Source of the DNA: a virus
DNA: 21,130 nt
Virus record (IMG/VR): IMGVR_UViG_3300009593_000150
Coordinates: 1-21,130 of that record
Direction: 5' to 3' (one strand)
Positions 1-8,200 of this stretch are shown here, piece by piece. The position numbers and the translations under genes are program-made. The notes below the pieces were generated by a model that ran no database searches, was not told where the DNA came from, and saw nothing but the letters and a program-made list of their open reading frames with translations. The stretch's first letter is position 1. Each line of letters opens with the position of its first letter.

Positions 1-388
1 CATCACCAGATAATCTCAAACTCAATACTGCTAACCCCTCACACAAACCGCCTTTCATGGATCGGTTTGCCTGAGCGATCAACTGTAAAATCACAGGGAA
101 CGGGGTGCACTGGTTATCAACTACTGACTGGCAGGCTTGCTCATCGCCATACATTCTGCGAGCCATGTTTACTGTCAGGTCTGCTGGAGGTTCTCCTCCT
201 CCGAAGTTCTCAAAAGAAAAAGCATCGTTACCGGGAGTGAAAGGTATCTCCCACTGTTCAGTAGGTAAACCTAAATCTAAAGTCGTTGCTTGGACAGGTT
301 GAGTTACCTGTGGTTCTTCAGTTTTCGCCTTCCCTGAACAGGCAGCCCCTAGTAATGAGAGGATGAGGATTCCCGCCAAGGCCCTCAT
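1..388 (-). CDS. Putative lipoprotein, C-terminus cut by the window edge
   Basis: An open frame starts at ATG 386-388 and runs off the left edge with 129 full codons and no stop. The N-terminus MRALAGILILSLLGAACSG is a lipoprotein signal with the modified Cys at residue 17 (the -3 residue is Gly, unusual but tolerated), so the mature protein is probably membrane-tethered outside the cell. After a Thr/Gln-rich spacer comes a folded region with Cys pairs and, near the edge, GGLCEGLAVLSLRL. That segment recalls the GG-x-C-x-G-M motif around the nucleophile Cys of some secreted papain-like domains, but this is only a resemblance. The start lies two bases after the stop of the upstream membrane-protein gene, with no clear Shine-Dalgarno site, so translation is probably coupled. 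Role unknown: host-surface change, superinfection exclusion or lysis are all possible. Confidence 0.7.
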   Translation of the reverse strand, partial: MRALAGILILSLLGAACSGKAKTEEPQVTQPVQATTLDLGLPTEQWEIPFTPGNDAFSFENFGGGEPPADLTVNMARRMYGDEQACQSVVDNQCTPFPVILQLIAQANRSMKGGLCEGLAVLSLRLSGD

Positions 389-390
389 GG

Positions 391-810
391 TTAACGTCTT
401 CGGCGTTTTTGATAAATATAAAGAAGGGCGATAAATAACATAACGCCACCAGCAATAAGTATCAGAGTTATCGAACCTGAAGTTGTCGATGGGTCGAGAC
501 TAAAGTTTTTAGTCCCCCCTCCTAATAGGTCATTCCCAACTTGTAGTTCTGCTACTGCTTCTTCTAGTTGCGTTACTTGATCTTGTAAGGCTGCTTCTTC
601 TGCGCTTGATTCCCATAAGAAACCGAATGCTCCAGTTATCGCTGCCGGTAACCCCAGTATGTAAGCGATGTTGTCTTTGATTTTGTCAACGATCCCTACA
701 GCGGAGTCTGTTTTTTCTTTTATACCTTTTGAAGGCGTGTCGCCTCCTGTTGTAAGCATTGCTTCTTGTAAATGATGTAACGCTTTACCTAAATGTTCTG
801 ATTCGCTCAT
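391..810 (-). CDS. Small membrane protein, possible holin-like
   Basis: 139 residues, not recognised by family. A soluble helical N-terminus (1-45) is followed by a hydrophobic stretch at about 48-66 (AYILGLPAAITGAFGFLWE), a coiled-coil-like acidic segment (about 70-92), and a clear membrane span at about 114-133 ending in the basic tail QKRRRR. Size, one or two spans and the charged end fit a holin or another lysis/membrane factor, and the position after the tail fibres, where lysis genes often sit, agrees. No catalytic motif is visible. The start has a strong GGAGGG site 3 nt upstream and forms an ATGA overlap with the stop of the fibre gene. A structural or anchoring role cannot be excluded. 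Confidence 0.75.
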   Translation of the reverse strand: MSESEHLGKALHHLQEAMLTTGGDTPSKGIKEKTDSAVGIVDKIKDNIAYILGLPAAITGAFGFLWESSAEEAALQDQVTQLEEAVAELQVGNDLLGGGTKNFSLDPSTTSGSITLILIAGGVMLFIALLYIYQKRRRR

Positions 811-3800
811 GATCCCTCCAAATCCGCAACTCTTGTTGTTAATTCTTGAACTGCCTCAACGAGAACAGCCGTTAAAGAAGGGTAATCTAAAAGATAAGCA
901 CGACACCAACCATTTTCTAACGGTACAGCAGCATCATCTTTCATCACAGCGTTAGGGACAATATCCATAACTTCCTGAGCGACAAACCCATACTTTTTAC
1001 CACCTAATGTTTTCGGATCTTCAACCTCTAAACTGCTGTTAACAGTATTGAAAGTACGACCTCTCATGTTGTTAACCATCGCTAAAGCGCCAGTGATATC
1101 TTCAATGTTTGTTTTACGTCGCTCATCTGACGTATTGTAATTGCTTCCATCAATCGTAAGATCAACAGTAAAATCAGCCCCAGAACCACTTGGGTAAGAT
1201 GCCCAAGATTGATTTGAACCATGTATGCGAAACGTAGATTGAGAAGCCGAAGTAGAACCTGCTGCGTTTGAATTTAATACAGTGATCCCAGGTTGCCCCA
1301 TCCAGTTTCTATCTAGGAAAACACCAGCAGCGGCGAAACCGACAGCGCCATACTCTGTGTCGGAATCCCCTGTAGAATCATGTAGGTCAGAACCTAAACT
1401 AACTTTCATGCACTCGTTTGTGCCATTTACTTTGACAGAAACTACCCCATCAGAAGCAATGCGCATACGTTCAGAATCGTTAGAGATAAAACGGACATCA
1501 TGCGCTGAACTAGTTCCAAACAATGCAGTATTAGAACTATCAGAACCTATATAAGTAGTAGCCGTACCATTTAACGATCTAATATAAGCAGCCCCAGATG
1601 ATGCAACGACATCTAATCTGTTTGCTGACTCATCCCATAAAAGATGAGAACCAGCAGCGGCACCAAAGAACTTAACATCATGCCCAGTATCGTCAACCCC
1701 GACAGTCAGTGTTCCAACCATTGAAGTGTTGCCAGTTACGTCAAGCGAGCCAGTGACATCAAGTTGGTCTGCGGACTCATCCCACTCCATGTATTTTCCA
1801 GAAGTAGCGCCAAAGAATTTAACATCATGCCCAGTGTCATCAACGCCAACTGTTAAAGTAGATTTCAATACAGCGGCAGAGCCGTCATAAGTAAAGTTTG
1901 CTGACGAAGCGAATGCACCCGAAGAAGCATACTGAACCTGACCAGTAGCCCCAGCCGCCGCAGCAGAAGAAGCCCCAATCTCAACCCACTGATTACTAGA
2001 CCCATCAGCATAATAAACGAAAGTTTTACCAGTATCGCTTTCATACCAAAGATCACCAGCAGAAGGACCTGCTGGGGCAGTATCAGAAATAGATATACTC
2101 GCACCACCACCAGCGGCATTGATTCTGTCATCAATGGCTGCGCTAGTCATCAAGGAAGTGTCATTGTCGGCAAACGACTCACCAGAAGTTTGCACCGCTG
2201 TGATACCAACTGAATCAATCGTAACCGTACCAGACACGGTAAGAGCGCTAAGAGTGCCAACGCTTGTAAGCGAAGAAGTAACAACTGTAGATTTTAACTC
2301 TGTGCCAGTTAAGGTTCCTGCAGCAGCAGTAACCGTAATGGGACCAGTACCATCAAAATCAACGCCATTAATCGCCCTAGCAGTCGCTAACGCAGTAGCG
2401 GTAGCGGCATTTCCTGTAGTAGAGCCAGATGAACCGCTTACATTTCCTGTCACGTTTCCAGTTACATTACCAGTAACAGAAGTAGTAGTTAAAACACCTG
2501 AACTAGGGTTGTACGACAACCCAGTGTCAGTTTCTATTCCCTGAGAACCTGTCGCACCGTCCACAAAAGTAAGATAAACGGTTTCATCAGTACTGTTATT
2601 GGCTGTAGCAGTTACGTTAGTCGCAGTTGCGGCAGTAGTAGAAGTAGTAGCGTTACCAGATGTGTCTTGGTTACCAGTTGTATTTACACCTGCCAAATTT
2701 ATGTTTGCCGTACCATCAAAACTAACTCCGCCTATAGTCCTTGCAGTTTCCAAAGCAGTTGCTGTAGCCGCATTCCCAGTTGTTGAGCCAGAAGAACCAG
2801 AAGCGTTACCAGTGACATTTCCTGTAAGGTTTCCTGTCACGGAAGTAGTTGTCAACACGCCGCTACTTGGGTTGTACGACAACCCAGTGTCAGTTTCTAT
2901 ACCCTGCGAACCAGTTGCTCCGTCTACAAAAGTCAGGTAAACAGTTTCATCAGTAGAGTTGTTAGCAGTTGCTGTGACATTAGTGGCCGTAGTTGCAGTG
3001 GTAGCAGTAGTTGCATTACCTGAAGTGTTTTGATTACCAGCAGTGTTGACACCTGCTAAATCTATATTGCCTGTGCCATCAAAACTTACACCACCTATGG
3101 TCCTTGCAGTCTGCAATGCGGTTGCAGTTGCAGCGTTCCCTGTAGTTGACCCTGAAGATCCAGAAGTATTACCAGTAACGTTACCAGTCAAGTTTCCAGT
3201 TACAGAAGTTGTAGTGAGTACTCCAGAACTAGGGTTGTAACTAAGTCCAGTATCTGTTTCGATACCCTGTGTTCCTGTGGCTCCATCCACAAACGTCAAG
3301 TAAACAGTCTCATCAGTCGAATTGTTAGCAGTAGCCGTTACGTTAGTTGCTTCAGTTGCTGTAGCAGCATTACCTGTAGTAGACCCTGATGAGCCAGAAG
3401 TATTACCTGTTACATTTCCAGTCAAGTTACCTGTAACTGAAGTAGTGGTAAGAACTCCAGAACTAGGATTGTAATTTAACCCTGTGTCAGTCTCAACCCC
3501 TTGAGAACCAGTGGCACCATCTACAAACGTTAAATAAACTGTTTCGTCTGTACTGTCATTTGCGGTAGCAGTAACATTGGTAGCGGTTGTTGCAGTAGTT
3601 GCAGTTGCCGCATTACCAGTGATATTGCTATCTAAATAAGCAATAGTGCCTGAACCATCAGGTATTGTGACTGTCCGATCTGCAGTCGGATCAGTTACAG
3701 CGACAGTCGTTTCATAGTCATCAGCAGTTGCGCCTTCAAAAATTAAAGGGCTTGCTGCCGAAAATGTTGCAGAAGTTAACGAAATCGCTGAATCAAGATT

Positions 3801-4115
3801 CAAAGTTACAGTTGTAGCAGAACCCCCACCATTAAGATTAGTTCCAGCAGTAACAGTTTGAACTACACCGCCTGCACCTGCAGGACCAGTGGCCCCAGTG
3901 TCACCTTTTGACGCTAACGTTTGCCAATACGCACTTTCAGCAGGCGTGTTCCCTGTCGTAGATTGCCTAGCCACATAGGAAGATCCATTATATGTAACGA
4001 CATCCCCTGTGGTGTACGCTGTCGAGGCATTGTAAGTTCCCTCATAGTCAGGTGCGCCAGATATAGCAACTGTGACTGTTGGAGATAAGTTCTTAGTGAA
4101 CTGCAGGTCAGCCAT
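807..4115 (-). CDS. Tail fibre with repeats and S74 intramolecular chaperone
   Basis: 1102 residues. Order: a short N-terminus; residues about 24-68 resembling a small carbohydrate-binding (CBM5/12-like) module (STAYTTGDVVTYNGSSYVA, with a later W); a short collagen-like Gly-x-y run (71-83); then four copies of a Thr/Asn/Gly-rich beta module containing STDETVYLTFVDGATG and GN(L/V)TGNVTGN; two LTVGVDDTGHDVKFFG modules; and a C-terminal peptidase S74 chaperone domain. The S74 start SDERRKTNI lies at Ser996, with Lys1001 five residues on, matching the Ser/Lys dyad of self-cleaving endosialidase chaperones. KYGFVAQEV and a final helix LTAVLVEAVQEL follow. The family trimerises as a receptor-binding fibre and then releases the chaperone. 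GAGGG lies about 8 nt before the ATG. The gene shares modules with the next fibre gene, so the two are partial paralogues. Confidence 0.93.
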   Translation of the reverse strand: MADLQFTKNLSPTVTVAISGAPDYEGTYNASTAYTTGDVVTYNGSSYVARQSTTGNTPAESAYWQTLASKGDTGATGPAGAGGVVQTVTAGTNLNGGGSATTVTLNLDSAISLTSATFSAASPLIFEGATADDYETTVAVTDPTADRTVTIPDGSGTIAYLDSNITGNAATATTATTATNVTATANDSTDETVYLTFVDGATGSQGVETDTGLNYNPSSGVLTTTSVTGNLTGNVTGNTSGSSGSTTGNAATATEATNVTATANNSTDETVYLTFVDGATGTQGIETDTGLSYNPSSGVLTTTSVTGNLTGNVTGNTSGSSGSTTGNAATATALQTARTIGGVSFDGTGNIDLAGVNTAGNQNTSGNATTATTATTATNVTATANNSTDETVYLTFVDGATGSQGIETDTGLSYNPSSGVLTTTSVTGNLTGNVTGNASGSSGSTTGNAATATALETARTIGGVSFDGTANINLAGVNTTGNQDTSGNATTSTTAATATNVTATANNSTDETVYLTFVDGATGSQGIETDTGLSYNPSSGVLTTTSVTGNVTGNVTGNVSGSSGSTTGNAATATALATARAINGVDFDGTGPITVTAAAGTLTGTELKSTVVTSSLTSVGTLSALTVSGTVTIDSVGITAVQTSGESFADNDTSLMTSAAIDDRINAAGGGASISISDTAPAGPSAGDLWYESDTGKTFVYYADGSSNQWVEIGASSAAAAGATGQVQYASSGAFASSANFTYDGSAAVLKSTLTVGVDDTGHDVKFFGATSGKYMEWDESADQLDVTGSLDVTGNTSMVGTLTVGVDDTGHDVKFFGAAAGSHLLWDESANRLDVVASSGAAYIRSLNGTATTYIGSDSSNTALFGTSSAHDVRFISNDSERMRIASDGVVSVKVNGTNECMKVSLGSDLHDSTGDSDTEYGAVGFAAAGVFLDRNWMGQPGITVLNSNAAGSTSASQSTFRIHGSNQSWASYPSGSGADFTVDLTIDGSNYNTSDERRKTNIEDITGALAMVNNMRGRTFNTVNSSLEVEDPKTLGGKKYGFVAQEVMDIVPNAVMKDDAAVPLENGWCRAYLLDYPSLTAVLVEAVQELTTRVADLEGS
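2420..3600 (-). repeat. Four-copy coding repeat in the tail fibre
   Basis: The segment encoding STDETVYLTFVDGATG followed by ETDTGLxYNPSSGVLTTTSV and a GNVTGN run occurs four times. Matching points lie near 2551, 2914, 3277 and 3511, giving periods of 363, 363 and 234 bases (121, 121 and 78 codons). The longer units carry an extra block with T-A-R-T-I-G-G-V-S-F-D-G. Amino-acid copies are almost identical while third codon positions differ widely, so the DNA copies are not recent duplicates. Confidence 0.9.
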
Positions 4116-4118
4116 CGG

Positions 4119-5600
4119 CTAACCCTCTAGCGTTGCAAGTCTTTGACGAACAGATTTTAACTCAGCGACAACTACAGAAATTATGTCGCGTTCACGCCAG
4201 TTAGCAGCAACAAAAGACCCATCTTTTACAGTAAATGTTGCAAGATTTCCGTCAACCAATTCTCCAACATCTTCAGCAATAAAACCATAATTTATTTGTT
4301 GTTCACGAAACACTTTTTCTTCAGCAGTTTCTTCGCTTACTGCTTTAGCAACAAACGTTACAGGTTCTAAAGCATCTATTATTGTTCCGCTACCAGAAAC
4401 TGATTGTATGTTTTCTTTATGCGCACGCTGAGAAGAAGAAATAGCGAGAGTGCCTAAAGTATCATGTCTATAAACAGTAGAATAATCAGATAAAGATGCT
4501 GTAGCGAGATACGCTGTTGCTATAGTTCCTCCAGCGCCTGTAGAACCAGTACCATTAGTAGAAATCATCGCAGGAAGCCCACCAGAAGATAAACCTATTT
4601 GGTCTGTATCGTGATCGTAAAAACCAGAATCACTGGTTGAGCCGTTAAATCCTAATGTTGGAGCGCCAACAGACCCATCAGCGATAACTAAACTAGTCAA
4701 AGTACCGACACTTGTAATAGCAGATTGAGCGGCTGTGGTAACAGTTCCAGCGGTAGTAGCAGTAGCGGCATTACCAGTGCAAGACCCAGAGGACCCAGAA
4801 GTATTACCAGTAACATTACCAGTAACATTACCAGTGACATTACCAGTAATATTTCCAGTTACATTTCCAGTTACATTTCCAGTCAGGTTCCCAGTAACTT
4901 GAGTAGTCGTCAAAACACCTGAACTTGGATTATATGAAAGCCCAGTATCAGTTTCAATACCTTGCGTACCTGTAGCACCATCTACGAAAGTTAAATACAC
5001 TGTTTCATCAGTAGAATCATTTGCAACAGCAGTAACATTGGTAGCCTCAGTAGCAGTGGAAGCGTTGCCAGTCAAAGGACCAGAAAACGCCCCAGCAGTA
5101 ACCGTGTCAGCGACAGTCACATTACCATCAGCAACATCCAAAGCCGTCTGGCCATCAGTACCAGTAATAGTTAACTTTTCAGCCGAAGAATCCCAAACAA
5201 AAGAATCACCAGCAGTATCAGAATAAAACGTAACATCCTCACCAGCGCCATCACTACCAACAGTTAAAGTACCATCACCAATAACAACATTTCCATCGGT
5301 CACATCAAGAGCGGTGGAACCGTTAGTGCCTTCAATAATTAACTTGTTTGTGTCAGCGTCCCATTCAAGGTAATCACCTGATGTGTCACCAAAAAGTTTT
5401 ACATCGTGTCCTGTGCCATCTACACCAACTGTCAAAGTTTGTGTGATGATCACAGCGCCTGTCACCGTGCCGCCTGTCAATTGTAAAACCCCAGGACTTG
5501 AATTTACGAATGACTCAATGTCGTCAAAATTTGTATTCATTTGGGATGCAATTATTGTAGATCCCGAAGAAAAAGAATTTGTTACTGCTAGTGTTGCCAT
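4119..5600 (-). CDS. Second tail fibre with S74-type chaperone end
   Basis: 493 residues. The N-terminus MATLAVTNSFSSGSTIIASQMN is followed by two TVGxDGxGxDV modules (about 55-160) like those of the larger fibre. One copy of the STDETVYLTFVDGATG module follows (about 185-235), then a run of TGNV tetrapeptides, a GSSGSCTGNAATA linker and a C-terminal S74-type chaperone. Its processing site reads SQRAHKENI (Ser390, Lys395). The Ser/Lys spacing of five is kept, but the usual Asp after Ser is Gln. INYGFIAEDVGELV and the helix DIISVVVAELKSVRQRLATLEG match the rest of the fold. AAGG lies about 7 nt before the ATG, and the stop is 3 bases before the larger fibre's start. Probably a shorter fibre or the base to which the larger fibre attaches. 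Self-cleavage may be altered by the Asp-to-Gln change. Confidence 0.9.
   Translation of the reverse strand: MATLAVTNSFSSGSTIIASQMNTNFDDIESFVNSSPGVLQLTGGTVTGAVIITQTLTVGVDGTGHDVKLFGDTSGDYLEWDADTNKLIIEGTNGSTALDVTDGNVVIGDGTLTVGSDGAGEDVTFYSDTAGDSFVWDSSAEKLTITGTDGQTALDVADGNVTVADTVTAGAFSGPLTGNASTATEATNVTAVANDSTDETVYLTFVDGATGTQGIETDTGLSYNPSSGVLTTTQVTGNLTGNVTGNVTGNITGNVTGNVTGNVTGNTSGSSGSCTGNAATATTAGTVTTAAQSAITSVGTLTSLVIADGSVGAPTLGFNGSTSDSGFYDHDTDQIGLSSGGLPAMISTNGTGSTGAGGTIATAYLATASLSDYSTVYRHDTLGTLAISSSQRAHKENIQSVSGSGTIIDALEPVTFVAKAVSEETAEEKVFREQQINYGFIAEDVGELVDGNLATFTVKDGSFVAANWRERDIISVVVAELKSVRQRLATLEG
4807..4899 (-). repeat. 12-bp tandem repeat encoding TGNV units
   Basis: Seven and a half copies of a 12-base unit, consensus ccagtaacatta on the plus strand, run in phase with the fibre frame and encode tandem TGN(V/I/L) tetrapeptides. 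Unlike the long repeats in the other fibre, the first copies are identical in DNA. They could therefore expand or contract by slippage and change fibre length by four residues per step. Confidence 0.88.
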
Positions 5601-5603
5601 GCG

Positions 5604-7166
5604 CTACCTTAAACGTCTAGGGGTGTAAGTAAATGCTAAAGCATTCACTTCCCATGCCTTGTTTTCCGACCTTGGACCTTCAATCTTCATACTTATTGCC
5701 TGCGCTGTCCCGATTGTAGGTAATCTTTTCACATCAGTTATTGTCCCAGAGTCCCTAGCAGCCCATTTAGCAACATAACTAGAACTATCGTCATCATCAT
5801 CCCATTTAGCCGTATTCCACACAGAAGTAGAATCACGACCATCAATTACCACATCAAACGTCTTATAGGCTTCTGCTTTATCAAAATCACGGTAAACAGA
5901 AACGCCTAAAGTAATACTTGATTTAGCCAAAGTAATCATTCGGGGCTTACCCCAACGCTTTTTAACAACAGGATTTTTGGTAGCAATCCAAGGAGTAACA
6001 AAATGAGAATCAATATGGATATCAGTAGTCGCATACCTGTCAACAACCCTTGTAATGTCAGAATCCAAATATATAACTCTTCCAGTATTAGCCACACACC
6101 CTGAAGTCATATAAGGAGTAGAATTTGGAGGATTATACGCATACAGAGGGCCAGAGTCTATGTCGTGCATAGTCCAAGCGCCCCCTATTGAGGGGTCAAA
6201 CACAAAAACTCTACGAGTTGTCACTCCAGCGTCAGTCCAGTCAACAGACACATATAAACGGTTGTTGCCCCACGCTAACTGCGGTGGATTAGAAAAGGTT
6301 ATACGTCCATCATCAATAGCAGGTTTCAACTTTTCAAAAAGCCATTGGAACTTTTCGCCATCATATAAATAAACGCCTTCTTCAGCATGCCAAGTAAACA
6401 CCCCATAAGGTGTAGAAACAGGGCTTGATAAATCTACTGAACCGACAGAATTAGAAAGTTGTATAACTTGAAAAGAATCAGAGTCAAAACCAAGCAAAGC
6501 ATAAGTGCTGTTGTTTTTAAATATGACAAGCCGATCACCATGAGCAACCAAACCTGTTATCCAACCGCCTTGCTCGCCCTTGTCTATATCCACATAATCT
6601 GATGCAGCCCATTTCTCTGCATCGTTAAGATTCGACCAACGTAAGCGATACTTTTCACCGTAAATTTTACCGCACCATACAAAATTGTTCCAAGCGGCTA
6701 TATATTGCGCTTTGGGCATTTGCCCAGCAGCGCCAGTCATATTTGTTCCTAAATCCGCATCAGTGCTTCCATCCCATTTAAAAGAAACCTGATCGTAGGA
6801 AACACCATAAGCGACATTATTGAAAGTAGTTCCATACACTCTTGAACCATCAGTCCTGTTCGTTATATTAGTAAACTCGGTAAAGTTTCCACTAGCAGAC
6901 TGACCGACTTTAGTTCCATAATTTACCATTAACTGATTTGTGCCTCCATCAGTATGAAAACCCCAAATCCCTTTAACGTCAGCACTTAAAGCAGTATCGT
7001 TACGACGGTCAACACCTTGTCGCATCGCTACACCACCACGAGGGTCAACAGTAACATTTAACATGTCGGGAGATTCATTTTCAGCAAGATCAAACTGATC
7101 TGCTCTGAAATTCAAACCGCCTGAAAACGACTCCATTGTCGCTAACTTGAAGTCGCGTTTAGACAT
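5604..7166 (-). CDS. Beta-rich tail protein, nozzle/stabiliser-like
   Basis: 520 residues, almost all predicted beta strands, with repeated hydrophobic blades such as GLVAHGDRLVIFKNNSTYAL (about 208-227), followed by TPYGVFTWHAEEGVYLYDG and ARDSG. The N-terminus (about 12-60: SGGLNFRADQFDLAENESPD, then a DPRGG turn and RQGVDRRN) is typical of phage proteins of this position. The pattern fits the beta-propeller tail proteins of short-tailed phages (nozzle or packaged-DNA stabilisation proteins such as P22 gp10-like), which follow the adaptor ring and close the DNA channel. No specific catalytic residues are seen. It lies directly between the adaptor and the fibres, 3 bases before the first fibre. 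Family assignment is from fold pattern and context, not from a match. Confidence 0.7.
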   Translation of the reverse strand: MSKRDFKLATMESFSGGLNFRADQFDLAENESPDMLNVTVDPRGGVAMRQGVDRRNDTALSADVKGIWGFHTDGGTNQLMVNYGTKVGQSASGNFTEFTNITNRTDGSRVYGTTFNNVAYGVSYDQVSFKWDGSTDADLGTNMTGAAGQMPKAQYIAAWNNFVWCGKIYGEKYRLRWSNLNDAEKWAASDYVDIDKGEQGGWITGLVAHGDRLVIFKNNSTYALLGFDSDSFQVIQLSNSVGSVDLSSPVSTPYGVFTWHAEEGVYLYDGEKFQWLFEKLKPAIDDGRITFSNPPQLAWGNNRLYVSVDWTDAGVTTRRVFVFDPSIGGAWTMHDIDSGPLYAYNPPNSTPYMTSGCVANTGRVIYLDSDITRVVDRYATTDIHIDSHFVTPWIATKNPVVKKRWGKPRMITLAKSSITLGVSVYRDFDKAEAYKTFDVVIDGRDSTSVWNTAKWDDDDDSSSYVAKWAARDSGTITDVKRLPTIGTAQAISMKIEGPRSENKAWEVNALAFTYTPRRLR

Positions 7167-7172
7167 AATGAT

Positions 7173-7886
7173 TTACCAAATAACCCCACCAGTATTTGCA
7201 TAACGTAAAGATCCAAAGCCTGCAAGGTACCGAGTAGAAGAACGAGAATTAGCGATAATTGGTTGAGGGGCAGGCATGTCAGCGTATCTGCGGCCAACAT
7301 TGTCTAGTTCGATTTGGAATTGTTGCATGTATTGACTAGCCATTAAAGGATCTTCTTGCTGTAAATAGGCTTTTGCTAACCCATACGTTGTCAAAACAGG
7401 GTGGAAAGCATCAGGAAGATCAGGTTCAGTAGAATCTGTAGTTCCATCACCAAACGCTGTAGCGTTACGGACAGCGCGTACATGCACGGTATAAGCGAAA
7501 TCTGGAGAAGGATAAAAGCGTACCGTTTCGTTCCAGAAACTCCATTCCCAAGGTTCGCTTGACGATAAAACGTCTAGAGGATAATCGGCATCCGCTGCGT
7601 CATTACCGACATATTGTAAAACATGATCGTCGGTACGCATAGAAATTATTTCCCTCAATCCTTGCGTAACCGAAGCACCAATTGTGGCCAAAGTATAATC
7701 TTTGGTGCCAGCAACTGTATTAAAAGTAGTCAGAGTCTCGAAAAAAGGCCAGCGTTTTTCGCTGAAAACAATAGTGTCAAATCCTTGTCCGAGCATATTG
7801 TTTAAAACTGTGTCAGAAACATCAGTCGAATCAATATCTATAACGGATCGGATCTGATCACGCATTTGTTTTATTGTCATTCCCAT
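7173..7886 (-). CDS. Head-tail adaptor (SU10-adaptor-like)
   Basis: 237 residues. The N-terminal helices (KQMRDQIRSVIDIDSTDVSD, then LNNMLGQGFDTI) lead to a beta insert with the strand ETVRFYPSPDFAYTVHVRAV (about 118-137). A helical hairpin follows, PDAFHPVLTTYGLAKAYLQQ-EDP-LMASQYMQQFQIEL, the hallmark of phage adaptor proteins of the SU10/P22 gp4 type. These dock under the portal and extend the DNA channel. The start ATG overlaps the previous stop (TAATG). A second ATG two codons on is an alternative. The gene lies between a small Cys/His protein and the nozzle-like gene, the order expected for the connector. Confidence 0.8.
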   Translation of the reverse strand: MGMTIKQMRDQIRSVIDIDSTDVSDTVLNNMLGQGFDTIVFSEKRWPFFETLTTFNTVAGTKDYTLATIGASVTQGLREIISMRTDDHVLQYVGNDAADADYPLDVLSSSEPWEWSFWNETVRFYPSPDFAYTVHVRAVRNATAFGDGTTDSTEPDLPDAFHPVLTTYGLAKAYLQQEDPLMASQYMQQFQIELDNVGRRYADMPAPQPIIANSRSSTRYLAGFGSLRYANTGGVIW

Positions 7887-8149
7887 TAAGAATTAGCCTT
7901 TTCTGCTTGTCGAGTATGTCCGACACAAAGATCAGACCCGCGAATAGGGCGTGCTTTACACACAGCCCCATCGCGGGTTAAGGAGGAACAAGAGTCAACA
8001 TCTGATGGGTTAACCCAATCAGCATATTCTGTTACACCAGCAACAGGGCGCGCATTCTTAGATTGAGCGCCGACACGAGAGGCTGGAGGTTGCCCATTCG
8101 TACCTGCTAAATACGCTCCTGATTTAGATGCTATTGAATATCTTGACAT
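7886..8149 (-). CDS. Small Cys3-His protein, zinc-binding-like
   Basis: 87 residues. The N-terminal half is Ser/Gly-rich and flexible. The C-terminal half carries Cys54, Cys64, Cys75 and His78 in the pattern C-x9-C-x10-C-x2-H (CSSLTRDGAVCKARPIRGSD then LCVGH). Similar C-x-G-x-C-x-G-x-C-x2-H patterns occur in small phage proteins and look like a structural zinc site; metal binding here is inference. The start has a strong AAGGAGA site 6 nt upstream and follows the MCP stop and its large hairpin. Possibly a minor head or connector component, or a DNA-binding factor. Confidence 0.72.
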   Translation of the reverse strand: MSRYSIASKSGAYLAGTNGQPPASRVGAQSKNARPVAGVTEYADWVNPSDVDSCSSLTRDGAVCKARPIRGSDLCVGHTRQAEKANS

Positions 8150-8163
8150 ACTTCTCCTTGTTC

Positions 8164-8200
8164 AAATTAGTGGGGTGACATGCTGTCACCCCACCAATTT
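8164..8200 (-). terminator. Strong hairpin after the major capsid gene
   Basis: Arms GTGGGGTGACA (8170-8180) and TGTCACCCCAC (8184-8194) pair perfectly over 11 bp around a TGC loop. After one mismatch, AAATT/AATTT adds 5 bp. The structure reaches into the MCP stop codon. No long U-run follows on the minus strand, so it may attenuate or stabilise the capsid mRNA rather than fully terminate. This fits a need for far more capsid than connector protein. Confidence 0.75.

Noticed and set aside
105-302. Plus-strand ORF at the left end
   Set aside because: It lies antisense to the lipoprotein reading frame, which has a signal peptide and proper context.
2119-3240. Val/Pro-rich plus-strand ORFs opposite the tail fibre
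   Set aside because: They are antisense shadows created by the repeated fibre codons and repeat with the same period.
2420-3600. Regularly spaced repeats considered as a CRISPR array
   Set aside because: Repeat units are long, coding and in frame, and spacers are not unique.
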